DNA of 64,000 bases from Brevibacillus fluminis (GCF_003710825.1 NZ_RHHQ01000002.1:1-64000); one strand, 5' to 3'. Positions 8,373 to 17,119 are shown, numbered from the stretch's first letter. Notes: generated from the sequence alone by a model not told the origin. Program-made: numbers and translations.

Positions 8373-10139
8373 TTATTTTAAACGCCATTTTTTCAATTTG
8401 CGATAAAGCGTCGGCAAACTAACACCAAGCGTCTCTGCGACTTGCCGTTTCCCTTCCGTGTCTCGCCCATACTGATCCAACAGCTGCAACAGCGATTCCT
8501 TTTCCTCCGATTCACTGCTGTGCCGGCGCGGCGCCCGTCTCTCTGCTTCCGCGTGTCCCATCGATTGCTCACGCAGCTGCAGCGGAATGCTCTGCAGCGT
8601 GACCAGATCGCCGATCTCCAGCTGAACGAAATGCTCGACCACATTCTCCAGCTCCCGGATGTTCCCCGGCCAACGGTACGCAAGCAGCCGCTCCAGCACC
8701 TGCTGTGACAGGCGCTTCGGCGTTCGCCCCAAATCAAGAGAGAGCTTTTTCATGAAATACTCGACCAAAATCGGAACATCGTCCTTCCGCTCACGCAGCG
8801 GCGGGATGTTGAGCGGAATCACATTCAGCCGGTAATACAGATCTTCACGGAATTTTTCCTCCGCCACCATCTTCTCCAGATTGCGATGCGTTGCCGCAAT
8901 GATCCGCACATCCACATCGAGCGATTGGGTTCCGCCGACACGCTCGACCTTTCGCTCCTGCACGACGCGCAGCAGCTTGGCCTGCAAATGCAGCGACATG
9001 TCCCCGATCTCGTCGAGAAAAATCGTCCCGCCGTGCGCCAGCTCGAATCGCCCTGCTTTTCCCTCGCCTTTGGCTCCGGTAAACGCTCCGCCCTCATAGC
9101 CGAATAGCTCGCTTTCCAAGAGCGATTCGGGTATCGCCGCACAGTTGATCGCGACAAATGGTCCGGTATGTCGCTGGCTCCCACAATGGATCGCCTGTGC
9201 GAACACTTCCTTGCCCGTCCCGCTTTCACCCCGGATCATGATCGTCGTCTCCCCGGAAGCAATTCGGCGCGCCTGTTCTTTTACGGCCCGGACGGATGGG
9301 CTGTTTCCTTTGATATCGTCAAACGTATAGATCGTGCGCTTCTGCTGCAGCTTCTTTTTGGAAGGAGCCGGACCCTCCGTAATGTGCAGCATCATCGTCG
9401 TCAATTTATCTGTCTCGTAAATGGACTTGCTCCGCACCTTCCAGACATTTTCCTTCTTACCTGGCAACGCAGCTGGCGTCAGAACGACCGTATCGAAATC
9501 TCTGCCGCGCTTCAGCTGCTTCCACCCCTGCTCCCCGATATGCGGCAAAAGGCTCGCGCCCAATAGTTGAAGGCGCGACTGCTGCATCAAAGTGCACATC
9601 GGCTGGTTTAATTCAAGAATCTGCCCTTCCGCATCCACCACCAGCACCGCTTCCGATGTGAGCGACAGCAAGGCGCTGATCTCTTTTTTTAACTGTTCCG
9701 TCTCTTTAGTACTGCGTCCGACACCGAGCTTGCTGACTAACAGCTCGCCGAGCGCATAGCTGTGCTCGGTCATCTGCTCCAGCCGCTCCTGAAACCACGT
9801 TTGCTGCGCCTCTGTTTTAGGTACGCTGATCATCGCCAGACTGGAGACAGACTGTGTCAGGACGGGAGAAAAAATCGCCGTCGTGACCGCGCACTCCTGC
9901 TGTTGCGGACAGTTCATGCAGATGACATGGTTTTTCTTTTCCTTCACCGCAAACAAAACACCGGAAACAAATACCCGCTCCACGATCAGACAGTCCTGCG
10001 GTAGCGACAATGTCGGCCAACTCTCCTTCGCACCCGCCGAAAAAGGTGACTCCACAACATGTACGTCAAACGGAAGCGGTTCAGTCAAATGGGCAAGCAG
10101 CTCCCTTACTTTTTCAACACCCGCATTCATCTCATTCAC
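8373..10139 (-). CDS. Sigma-54-dependent transcriptional activator (PAS-AAA+-Fis)
   Basis: A 588-residue activator. The N-terminal ~140 residues are an unrecognised sensory region containing a cysteine cluster C74-x2-C77-x5-C83, possibly metal- or redox-binding. A PAS-like segment follows (about 155-250). The AAA+ domain has Walker A GESGTGKE (304-311), the GAFTGA loop that contacts sigma-54 (351-356) and the Walker B stretch GGTIFLDEIGD (370-380). The last ~35 residues form a Fis-type helix-turn-helix (VAETLGVSLPTLYRKLKKW). All elements needed to remodel sigma-54 holoenzyme are intact. It lies directly upstream of a -24/-12 promoter in the same orientation, so it almost certainly controls the DUF917/HyuA/transporter operon, probably in response to the substrate. 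Confidence 0.95.
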   Translation of the reverse strand: MNEMNAGVEKVRELLAHLTEPLPFDVHVVESPFSAGAKESWPTLSLPQDCLIVERVFVSGVLFAVKEKKNHVICMNCPQQQECAVTTAIFSPVLTQSVSSLAMISVPKTEAQQTWFQERLEQMTEHSYALGELLVSKLGVGRSTKETEQLKKEISALLSLTSEAVLVVDAEGQILELNQPMCTLMQQSRLQLLGASLLPHIGEQGWKQLKRGRDFDTVVLTPAALPGKKENVWKVRSKSIYETDKLTTMMLHITEGPAPSKKKLQQKRTIYTFDDIKGNSPSVRAVKEQARRIASGETTIMIRGESGTGKEVFAQAIHCGSQRHTGPFVAINCAAIPESLLESELFGYEGGAFTGAKGEGKAGRFELAHGGTIFLDEIGDMSLHLQAKLLRVVQERKVERVGGTQSLDVDVRIIAATHRNLEKMVAEEKFREDLYYRLNVIPLNIPPLRERKDDVPILVEYFMKKLSLDLGRTPKRLSQQVLERLLAYRWPGNIRELENVVEHFVQLEIGDLVTLQSIPLQLREQSMGHAEAERRAPRRHSSESEEKESLLQLLDQYGRDTEGKRQVAETLGVSLPTLYRKLKKWRLK

Positions 10140-10173
10140 CCGCCACTCTCTTTTTCCCTCATGATTCTATTAT

Positions 10174-10189
10174 GTATGTTTATGCATAC
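10174..10189. promoter_or_regulatory. Inverted repeat upstream of the sigma-54 activator gene
   Basis: GTATG-TTTATG-CATAC, a 5-bp inverted repeat with 6-nt spacer, 35 bp upstream of the activator start. It contains the 11-mer ATGTTTATGCA also found near the operon promoter. It is a possible autoregulatory site. Confidence 0.4.
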
Positions 10190-10261
10190 TGAATCTAGTG
10201 GGAGAAAAACTTGGTTTCACCAAACTTTTTGTCACCCCTCCGTCTTTGCCCTAAAAAAAGA

Positions 10262-10288
10262 AAAACCTCCGCTCAAATCGCAGAGGTT
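10262..10288 (-). terminator. Rho-independent terminator of the CoA transferase gene
   Basis: On the minus strand, AACCTCTGC and GCGGAGGTT pair around a 7-nt loop and are followed by TTTTTCTTTTTTT. It lies 18 nt after the stop codon at 10306. Confidence 0.85.
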
Positions 10289-10305
10289 TCTTTGTGCATG
10301 TTTGC

Positions 10306-11826
10306 TTATCTTGATGGGGTTGCGAGTGCATGCTCCTGCATCGTCCCTTCCTCCCGAAAGCGGGTGTGGAAGGAAAACGCTTTTTCCAGCACATGCGGTG
10401 TATGTCCGCCACGGGACAGCGCTTCCGCGTAATACTCGCGCAGCTGCTGGCGGTACAACGGATGTGCACAGTTTTCGATCACGAGCATCGCCCGTTCGCG
10501 CGGTGCCAGTCCGCGCAGGTCGGCATATCCTTGCTCCGTGACGATGATGTCCACATCATGCTCGGTATGATCGACGTGTGACACGAACGGCACGACGCTG
10601 GAGATGCGGCCCCCTTTGGCGATCGACTTGGTGACGAATACCGCGAGGCGCGAATTGCGGGCGAAATCGCCGGAACCGCCGATGCCGTTCATCATGTGCG
10701 TGCCGAGTACGTTCGTGGAATTGACATTGCCATAAATATCGACTTCAAGCGCAGTATTGATCGCGATCAGTCCCAGCCTGCGGATGATCTCCGGATGGTT
10801 GGAAATTTCCTGCGGACGCAGCACGACCTTGTCTTTGTATTGATCGAAATTCCCCAGCACCTCTTCCATTTTGGCAGGCGACAGGGTGATCGAACAGCCG
10901 GATGCAAACGTGATTTTCCCAGCATCAATCAGATCAAACACCGCATCCTGCAACACCTCGGAGTATACCTGCAAATCGGTGAAGTCTGAGTCGAGGAAGC
11001 CGTTGAACACGGCATTGGCGACCGAGCCGATCCCCGATTGCAACGGCGCGAGTGAGTTGGTCAGTCGCCCCTTCTTCACTTCATCCTTCAGAAATGCAAT
11101 CAAGTGGTTAGCGATCTGCTGTGTCTCCTGATCCGGCTGGACGATCGTCGACGGTGAATCTTTTTGGTTCGTGATGACGATGCCTTTGATCTTGTCCAGA
11201 TCGACTTCAATGCCCGGCAGGCCGATGCGCTGATCCACCGCAGTCAACGGAATCGGTTCCCGTTGGCCCTGCTCCTCCAAATCGTAAATATCGTGCACAC
11301 CTTCAAGAGCAAGCGGCTGCGCCATATTCAGCTCCACGATCACCGCCTTGGCCTGCTCCACAAAAATGCTGGAATTGCCGACGGACGTGGTAGGGATGAT
11401 CATCCCGTCCTCGGTGATTGCAATTGCTTCCACGATGGCAAAATCGATCGGGTCAAGAACATGAGCCCGAACTGCTTCCGCCGTATGCGAAAGATGATGA
11501 TCGACGAACAACATCTCTCCCTGGTTGATTTTACTTCTCATGACCGAATCCGCTTGAAACGGCAAACGTTTATGAACAATCCCTGCTTCCGCCATCACCT
11601 TGTCCACGTCGGAACCGAGGGAAGCACCGGTATATACATTTATTTTAAAAGGCGTATTATCCCGTTTGGCGCGCTCTGCCAATGCCATTGTCACTGCTTT
11701 GGCATCACCGGCCCGGGTAAACCCACTTAGGCCAACTGTCATTCCGTCGTGAATCCAGCTTGCTGCCTCCTCGGCGGACACGATTCTCTCTTGGTAACGT
11801 TGATCTCGTAAGCGCTCACATAACAT
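10306..11826 (-). CDS. Acetyl-CoA hydrolase/transferase family protein (succinate/acetate CoA-transferase type)
   Basis: A 506-residue cytoplasmic enzyme. Family signatures are GLSGFTRAGDAKAV near residues 33-46, QSGIGSVANAV in the middle, the YSEVLQDA segment carrying the glutamate expected to form the glutamyl-CoA intermediate, and NGIGGSGDFARN plus VSHVDHTEHDVD in the C-terminal half. These fit class-I CoA transferases that move CoA between acetyl-CoA and succinate or other short acids. The start is supported by AGGTG upstream. It is monocistronic, with its own terminator. A LytTR regulator is encoded 139 bp upstream in the same direction and may control it. The exact acyl donor and acceptor cannot be decided from sequence. 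Confidence 0.9.
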   Translation of the reverse strand: MLCERLRDQRYQERIVSAEEAASWIHDGMTVGLSGFTRAGDAKAVTMALAERAKRDNTPFKINVYTGASLGSDVDKVMAEAGIVHKRLPFQADSVMRSKINQGEMLFVDHHLSHTAEAVRAHVLDPIDFAIVEAIAITEDGMIIPTTSVGNSSIFVEQAKAVIVELNMAQPLALEGVHDIYDLEEQGQREPIPLTAVDQRIGLPGIEVDLDKIKGIVITNQKDSPSTIVQPDQETQQIANHLIAFLKDEVKKGRLTNSLAPLQSGIGSVANAVFNGFLDSDFTDLQVYSEVLQDAVFDLIDAGKITFASGCSITLSPAKMEEVLGNFDQYKDKVVLRPQEISNHPEIIRRLGLIAINTALEVDIYGNVNSTNVLGTHMMNGIGGSGDFARNSRLAVFVTKSIAKGGRISSVVPFVSHVDHTEHDVDIIVTEQGYADLRGLAPRERAMLVIENCAHPLYRQQLREYYAEALSRGGHTPHVLEKAFSFHTRFREEGTMQEHALATPSR

Positions 11827-11965
11827 TTACCCACACCTGCCATTCGCATTTTTGTACTTTTGACAAAAATAACACAGCTTCCGCACAGGAGTACCGCAAA
11901 GTCGATAAAACAGCGCTGCAGATGACGAACCAGCGAAACCGGCGCCGAGCCAGCATAAAAACGGA

Positions 11966-12637
11966 TTAAAACCCTAACCGCGCCCGGAACTGGCTGGCGT
12001 ACGTCTGGCTGACAGGAATGCGGCTTTCCGCTTTATCCTTCATCACCAGAATAAAAGTAGAGTGAAAATCCGGCTGAATTTCGGCGATTTCGTTTACGTT
12101 GACGAAAAAGGAACGATGGCACCGCACGAATTGGTCTTGCGGCAAAATCAAGTCCAGCTCAGACAGGCTGTATTTGTTTCGATACTGGCCATCTTTTGTA
12201 TGAAGCCACGTTTTTTTCTCATCCGCGGAAATATAAGCGATCTGCTCAAAGGAAAACGGCACCCAGCGATCTTCCGCCTTGCCGATCAAAAAGCGGTGCT
12301 TGGGCAGCTTGACCTCTTCCCACGGCATGATTTTCGGGAAAATGGCCGTGACACACCCTTCCAGCTCGCCACGCATCAAAAGGGGAATGGACATGCCGTA
12401 ATACGGCACGCCAAATACGTCGCGATCCACATATTGCGCGACTTTTTTCCGTTCGGTCAGCGCCTGCAGCGAGACTGTCCCCTGCCGCAGCAGGTCGCCC
12501 GGCTTGATCTTGAGGTCGATGCTTTCACTCGGTTGATAGTAAATATATTTGGATTGATCCGTAATCGCGATCGATACGCGCTGCGGTAACATTTCGCTAA
12601 AAGCTTGGACAATAACAGGAACAGAAGTCAACTCCAT
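11966..12637 (-). CDS. LytTR-domain DNA-binding regulator with N-terminal sensor
   Basis: An ~223-residue protein. The C-terminal ~100 residues are a LytTR domain: YISADEKKTWLHTKDGQYR, then LPQDQFVRCHRSFFVNVNEI and a final beta strand ending RIPVSQTYASQF. The N-terminal half (IVQAFSEMLPQRVSIAITDQSKYIYYQPSE, then GVPYYGMSIPLLMRGELEGCVTAIF) looks like a PAS/GAF-type small-molecule sensor rather than a CheY receiver, so no histidine kinase partner is implied. ATG at 12637 is preferred for its GGGGGAG spacing. It is monocistronic and upstream of the CoA transferase, so regulation of that gene by a metabolite is plausible but not shown. Confidence 0.85.
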   Translation of the reverse strand: MELTSVPVIVQAFSEMLPQRVSIAITDQSKYIYYQPSESIDLKIKPGDLLRQGTVSLQALTERKKVAQYVDRDVFGVPYYGMSIPLLMRGELEGCVTAIFPKIMPWEEVKLPKHRFLIGKAEDRWVPFSFEQIAYISADEKKTWLHTKDGQYRNKYSLSELDLILPQDQFVRCHRSFFVNVNEIAEIQPDFHSTFILVMKDKAESRIPVSQTYASQFRARLGF

Positions 12638-12808
12638 CCTGATCACTCCCCCGATTCTTCTCTCTCTATAGTAACTCTTTCATCGCCCATTAGGTAACCC
12701 CAATCTATTTCCTATCTATTTAGTAGAATTTTCTGCACAGGGAATTTACTTTTTAAGTTTTTTGCGATAATCTGTTAGCGTAGACAGGCTATCTGAGGGA
12801 GGTTTATC

Positions 12809-13624
12809 ATGAAAATCTATAAAGCCCTGACAATCGCAGGTTCAGATACTAGCGGAGGCGCGGGTATTCAGGCGGACCTGAAAACATTCCAAGAACGCAA
12901 AGTGTTCGGTATGACCGCCTTGACTGTCATCGTCGCACAAGACCCGGCAAACGGCTGGTTTCATAATGTATTCCCGATCGATACAAAGCTGGTTGAAGCG
13001 CAAATTGAAACCGTTGTCTCCGGCATCGGCATCGATTCCTTCAAAACAGGGATGCTCGGTTCCAGCGAGCTGATCGAACTCGTCGCTCGCAAAATGGAAG
13101 AGCTGAAAATGCCACACCTCGTCATCGACCCTGTCATGGTTTGCAAAGGCGCTGACGAAGCTCTCCATCCGGAAACTGCGATCAGCTATCGTGATGTTTT
13201 GATCCCGAAAGCGACCGTTGTCACCCCGAACCTGTTTGAAGCAGGTCAATTGAGCCAAAAAGGCACACCAAAAACCCTTGATGAAATGAAAGAGGCAGCG
13301 GCGATCATCCATGAGCTGGGTGCGAAATACGTACTCGTCAAAGGCGGCGGCAAGCTGCAGCATGAGCGCGCTGTCGATGTTCTGTACGATGGAACGACTT
13401 TCGAGCTGCTGGAAAGCGACCGCATCGAAAAAGCTTACACACATGGCGCAGGCTGTACCTATTCCGCAGCGATCACAGCCGAGCTGGCAAAAGGCAGACC
13501 AGTACGCGACGCTATTTTGACAGCGAAAGCTTTCATCACCGAAGCGATCCGTCACTCCTTCCCGCTTAACCAATATGTTGGCCCGACTTACCATGCAGCA
13601 TACCGCGACGTGGAAAAAGCGTAG
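12809..13624 (+). CDS. pdxK: Pyridoxal/pyridoxine kinase (ThiD-like PdxK)
   Basis: A 271-residue ribokinase-superfamily enzyme that phosphorylates pyridoxal, pyridoxine or hydroxymethylpyrimidine in vitamin B6 salvage. It begins KALTIAGSDTSGGAGIQADLKT, has VIDPVMVCKGADE in the middle, and has the catalytic/anion-hole motif THGAGCTYSAAITAEL near residue 213. Across its length it resembles B. subtilis PdxK (a ThiD-like enzyme) as I remember that sequence, including the ending SFPLNQYVGPT. GAGGGAGG lies 7 nt before the ATG. It is one of the few plus-strand genes here, stands alone and is followed by a clear terminator. The alternative name ThiD is possible, but the match favours PdxK. Confidence 0.9.
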   Translation: MKIYKALTIAGSDTSGGAGIQADLKTFQERKVFGMTALTVIVAQDPANGWFHNVFPIDTKLVEAQIETVVSGIGIDSFKTGMLGSSELIELVARKMEELKMPHLVIDPVMVCKGADEALHPETAISYRDVLIPKATVVTPNLFEAGQLSQKGTPKTLDEMKEAAAIIHELGAKYVLVKGGGKLQHERAVDVLYDGTTFELLESDRIEKAYTHGAGCTYSAAITAELAKGRPVRDAILTAKAFITEAIRHSFPLNQYVGPTYHAAYRDVEKA

Positions 13625-13636
13625 TCTTCTTCACAT

Positions 13637-13677
13637 GAAAAAGGACCGCCAGGAGTCATCCTGCACGGTCCTTTTTG
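13637..13677 (+). terminator. Rho-independent terminator after pdxK
   Basis: AAAAGGACCG and CGGTCCTTTTT pair around a ~19-nt loop and a T-run follows. It may serve convergently for the DinB-family gene that ends at 13683. Confidence 0.85.
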
Positions 13678-13682
13678 TTTGC

Positions 13683-14129
13683 TCATTCCCCAAAAATTTG
13701 CTTGAGATGATGCTCCATGTGAACGACATAGTCTTCGATCAGCCATCCGAGTGTAAACGGCGGTTCGTCACCCACCACGCACAAATACGCCTGCTGCTCC
13801 TCCGTAATCCCGCCGATTACCCGGACGATTTGCGTATTCAAGCTGACCCAAAGCGTCAAAAGCTCTTCGGTAGGAATGTCGGCATACCGCTGCGACAGTA
13901 CCCATTCATTTTGAGCGTAAGGCGTCAGCGCAAACGGCTTCGGTTCAAACTGAGCGCGGATGAACCGCTGCAGGTTATTAATTGCCGAATCGCACAAATG
14001 GCCAATGATTTCTTTTTTCGACCACTTTTCCGGCAGCGGACGCAACGCAGCAGCCTCTTCGTCCAGCTCGACAAATCGCTTCGGTACGTCTGCCAACAAA
14101 CCTTCCAATTTCGCAATCACTTCTTGCAT
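13683..14129 (-). CDS. DinB superfamily protein
   Basis: An ~148-residue four-helix-bundle protein of the DinB/DUF664 type. It shows WSKKEIIGHLCDSAINNLQRF and, near the C-terminus, LGWLIEDYVVHMEHHLKQIF. The histidines at both places are the usual metal ligands. Members are thiol- or metal-dependent enzymes or damage-inducible proteins of mostly unknown substrate. The start at 14129 follows GGGGATGAG; a longer start at 14144 lacks a ribosome-binding site. It sits convergent to pdxK with 58 bp between the stops and 48 bp downstream of minJ, so it may be co-transcribed with minJ. No specific function is assigned. Confidence 0.85.
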   Translation of the reverse strand: MQEVIAKLEGLLADVPKRFVELDEEAAALRPLPEKWSKKEIIGHLCDSAINNLQRFIRAQFEPKPFALTPYAQNEWVLSQRYADIPTEELLTLWVSLNTQIVRVIGGITEEQQAYLCVVGDEPPFTLGWLIEDYVVHMEHHLKQIFGE

Positions 14130-14177
14130 CCGCTCATCCCCCATTCGTATTTTACAGACGAACTGCCTTCAACCATG

Positions 14178-15422
14178 CTATGCGCCGATGTCGGTTTTCT
14201 GCATCTTTTGCTTGATCAGCTGCAGCACGCTGCTTTTGCGCACATCGATAAAATATTGCGTCGCCGCATCTGGTACCACGATGATCCCCAATTGGTGATG
14301 GCTGCCCGCATAAATCGCACACTGCAAAAATTTGATCTCGCCTCCATGGGTAAGCACCTCCAGCTTGCAAAACGCTGGATTCACTTGCAGCGCCGGATAC
14401 AGCTGTGCCTTCTCTTTGACGGCGACGCCGTTCACCTTCACGATAATCTCGCCCGGCAAAATCCCCATTTCCGCAGCGGGCGTATTCGGAAGGACCGCCA
14501 TCACTTTAATGCCACGCGACGATTGTATGTAATACGGAGGTAGTTTATTTTCACGCCATCTGCTGTAAAACACCATACCTTCATGCCCAAACAGCGCGAA
14601 CAAGGCAGTGAGGAAAAGCAAACCAGGCAGCCAGCTTGAGCCGTACGCCAATGCCAACAAAATCAAGGAATACAGGCCAAGCTGGGAAGCGATCTCGCCT
14701 GCCTTCTGCTTGGGCGGCATTGCTTTGGTCAAATCGGAATAACCCGTGACAGCTGGTAGCATCAAAAGACTCCACGATGCCGCATCCGGTGAAAAAAGCG
14801 GCCACCCGGGAAACAAAGCTGAATGCCACACGCTCCATCCAGTCGGAACGTCAACGAACAGCACCAGCGGGGTAAACCAGAAGGAATGCAGCTCATAGGC
14901 GCCGACAATCCGCCCCCTCTTCCCCTCCATGAACAAGGGAGAAGCATCTTTGCCGCCATTCCAACGCACCAGAAACGCCTCCGCCAAGTGAAGGATCGCG
15001 GCTAGCGCCAAAAGTGGTAACGGCTTTGCATCAAGCAGCACCTGCCAAACGGCGCCAAGCCCTTGCACGTGGACAAGCTCTGGCATCCAGCCGGCAATGA
15101 TATGCAGCAAGCCTAGCACCCCAGAAGCGTAAGCGAGACACAGGAAACGAATTCGGACAATCGCCAAAATCAAAGCAATCACCGACAGCAGCCACATGTC
15201 CTGCACTCGTACGACTAGACCGAGACCAACCGAGACGACGGACACGAACAGCCCGCCCACGATGCCCATCCCGATCGAACGCATCGTTTGAATCAAAGGC
15301 GTCTGGATCCGCGCGGAGAAAAGCTGCCTTTCAAACGCCATCTGTTTGCGGTAATGCAAATATATAAAAAGGATAAACAGGTACAACCCAGGATTCAGAA
15401 AAAAGCTCACCAAACCATTCAT
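14178..15422 (-). CDS. minJ: Cell-division topological determinant MinJ (membrane PDZ protein)
   Basis: A 414-residue membrane protein with about six to eight hydrophobic helices in residues 1-300 and a cytoplasmic PDZ domain at the C-terminus. Within that domain, IKVMAVLPNTPAAEMGILPGE, VKVNGVAVKEK and ALQVNPAFCKLEV closely recall B. subtilis MinJ. MinJ links DivIVA at the poles to the MinCD inhibitor of Z-ring assembly. Genomic position supports this: ctpB, ftsX and ftsE follow upstream as in B. subtilis. ATG at 15422 has a strong GAGGGGGG site, while the longer reading from 15467 has none. A copy of a dispersed palindromic repeat lies in its upstream region. Confidence 0.85.
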   Translation of the reverse strand: MNGLVSFFLNPGLYLFILFIYLHYRKQMAFERQLFSARIQTPLIQTMRSIGMGIVGGLFVSVVSVGLGLVVRVQDMWLLSVIALILAIVRIRFLCLAYASGVLGLLHIIAGWMPELVHVQGLGAVWQVLLDAKPLPLLALAAILHLAEAFLVRWNGGKDASPLFMEGKRGRIVGAYELHSFWFTPLVLFVDVPTGWSVWHSALFPGWPLFSPDAASWSLLMLPAVTGYSDLTKAMPPKQKAGEIASQLGLYSLILLALAYGSSWLPGLLFLTALFALFGHEGMVFYSRWRENKLPPYYIQSSRGIKVMAVLPNTPAAEMGILPGEIIVKVNGVAVKEKAQLYPALQVNPAFCKLEVLTHGGEIKFLQCAIYAGSHHQLGIIVVPDAATQYFIDVRKSSVLQLIKQKMQKTDIGA

Positions 15423-15470
15423 CCGTTCACCCCCCTCTGTATTCAAAAAACTGGAAACGCCATACATTAG

Positions 15471-15513
15471 AAAACTTGGCTACGCCAAGCTTTTGGCGGA
15501 GCCTTAGTTGCAC
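15471..15513 (-). repeat. Dispersed palindromic repeat, copy 1
   Basis: Minus strand: GTGCAACTAAGGCTCCGCC, then AAAAGC, then TTGGCGTAGCCAAGTTTTCTAA. The arms GGCTCCGCCAA and TTGGCGTAGCC pair with one mismatch. Very similar copies lie at 31423-31463 and 42063-42105, with a degenerate one at 31355-31402. All share the flanking words GTGCAAC and TTTTCTAA, and all face the same way. It lies about 50 bp upstream of minJ. Confidence 0.75.
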
Positions 15514-15566
15514 TTATACTATCTTCCTTTAAAGCGTTAGCGAACTTAAAATTTCTGATAGTATAA
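15514..15566. repeat. 10-bp inverted repeat upstream of minJ
   Basis: TTATACTATC (15514-15523) and GATAGTATAA (15557-15566) are perfect complements around a 33-nt loop. The loop itself contains a weaker TTTAA/TTAAA stem. It sits between the ctpB terminator and the dispersed repeat. It could be an operator or part of the minJ leader; no match to a known riboswitch was seen. Confidence 0.5.
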
Positions 15567-15570
15567 AAGA

Positions 15571-15599
15571 AAAACCGCGGTCCGATTCGTCCCGCGGTT
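15571..15599 (-). terminator. Rho-independent terminator of the ctpB gene
   Basis: Minus strand: AACCGCGG and CCGCGGTT pair around an 11-nt loop and TTTTTC follows. It is about 48 nt past the stop codon at 15647. Confidence 0.85.
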
Positions 15600-15646
15600 A
15601 CCATTTCTACACCGGAAAAGCGATTCCCTTCTAGCAGAAACTGGTT

Positions 15647-17119
15647 TTACTTTTTCAATTGCTGCACAAGCACTTCAGCCGCTTTTTGCAGCTGCACGTC
15701 GTTTGCCGGATCTTTCAGCACAGCGACAATCGCTTCTTGCAGCGCGTTGGCTGTCGCTTTGTCTACTTGACCGGTCGGGGTCAGCTTTTTCGAAGCTTGG
15801 AAGGTCTTGATCACCGCTTCCGTTTTCTCATCGAAATAACCGTCCGTACGCACAGGGCCCAGCTTCAAGCCGGTCAAAATCATTTGCAGATTTTTCACGT
15901 CTGCACTATTCATATCCCGTTTCAGCACTTGGTCTTGTGGAAGCTGCGTTACCTTGAAGTAGTCTGGCTCCTTCACCGTTTCGTCCGGCGCGATTCCTTT
16001 TTTATGAATCCATGTGCCTTTCGGTGTGAGCCATTTGGCGATCGTCAGCTTGATCAAGCTCTTATCCTGCATTTCAACGGTCGCTTGGACGGTTCCTTTC
16101 CCGAAGGAGTTTTCCCCGACAAGCTTGTACCCGCCGCTTTCTCGCATCGCTCCGGCCAAAATCTCCGAGGCGCTAGCGCTTCCGCCGTCAATCAGCACAT
16201 CGATCGGATACGGCTTCGGTTTATCCAGCGTCGACTTGATGACTTCTTCCGGCTTGCTCTTATCGCCGTAGGCAACGCGAACGATGACGCCTTTGTTCGG
16301 GATCAGCATCTCGCCGATTTGTCTGACCGCCTCGACATAACCGCCAGGATTGCCACGTACATCGACGATCAAGCCGTCGATATGTTGATCTTCCAGCTTT
16401 TTCAGCTCCTTGCCGAAATGATCGGCCGTCTCTGCCGAGAACTGCGCGATTTCCAGCACACCGAGCTTTTTGCCGTCTTTTTCAATGGTTTTGCTATACA
16501 CCGTTTCGATCGGAATATCGTCACGAATGCACTCGACTGTGAGAGGCTCTGATACGCCAGGGCGCATGACTTTCAGGACAGCCTTCGTCCCTTTCGGACC
16601 GCGTATCTTCTGCACCGCTTTATTCAAATCGAGGCCATCCAGTGACTCCCCGTTCACACTGAGAATCTGGTCATTCGGAAGCAATCCGGCTTTCTCAGCA
16701 GGCGATCCTTTATACGGCGACACGATCGTGACGCGATTGTTTTTCAGCGTCACTTCCGCTCCAATTCCTTGGAACGTGGAATTGAGCATCGATTGAAGCT
16801 GTTGTGCCGATTCCGGATCCATATAATCAGTATACGGGTCATCCAGGGAACCGATCATCCCCTTGATAGCTCCTTCGAACAGCTTGTCATCGGGCACCTG
16901 ATCGATAAACTTGCCTTTGACGATCTGGTACGCTTCGTTTAGCTTGGCTACCTCTTTTGGCAACGCACCGTTACCATTTGCTTGTGCGGCAACCGGCATT
17001 GTCGGGCTGGCTTGTCCGCTGCTGATGAGTGTGAATGTTAACAAACTGCTCACGACCATAGAGAGCAGAATCATCACGAAAACTTGACGTCCGGTCCATC
17101 GCATGCTTTTTGACACCAT
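15647..17119 (-). CDS. ctpB: Carboxyl-terminal processing serine protease (S41), CtpB type
   Basis: A 490-residue exported protease. It has an N-terminal signal-anchor helix (VFVMILLSMVVSSLLTFTLI) and a PDZ domain (about 115-200, GIGAEVTLKNNRVTIVSPY then AGLLPNDQILSVNGES). The S41 catalytic core has the nucleophile in GGSASASEILAG and the lysine in FGKGTVQ, and a peptidoglycan-binding-like repeat is at the C-terminus (TDGYFDEKTEAVIKTFQ). In B. subtilis, CtpB cleaves SpoIVFA in the intermembrane space during sigma-K activation. Gene order minJ-ctpB-ftsX supports the ctpB name. The start is ambiguous between 17119 and 17104. It has its own terminator. A general CtpA/CtpB-type wall protease is the alternative. 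Confidence 0.88.
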   Translation of the reverse strand: MVSKSMRWTGRQVFVMILLSMVVSSLLTFTLISSGQASPTMPVAAQANGNGALPKEVAKLNEAYQIVKGKFIDQVPDDKLFEGAIKGMIGSLDDPYTDYMDPESAQQLQSMLNSTFQGIGAEVTLKNNRVTIVSPYKGSPAEKAGLLPNDQILSVNGESLDGLDLNKAVQKIRGPKGTKAVLKVMRPGVSEPLTVECIRDDIPIETVYSKTIEKDGKKLGVLEIAQFSAETADHFGKELKKLEDQHIDGLIVDVRGNPGGYVEAVRQIGEMLIPNKGVIVRVAYGDKSKPEEVIKSTLDKPKPYPIDVLIDGGSASASEILAGAMRESGGYKLVGENSFGKGTVQATVEMQDKSLIKLTIAKWLTPKGTWIHKKGIAPDETVKEPDYFKVTQLPQDQVLKRDMNSADVKNLQMILTGLKLGPVRTDGYFDEKTEAVIKTFQASKKLTPTGQVDKATANALQEAIVAVLKDPANDVQLQKAAEVLVQQLKK

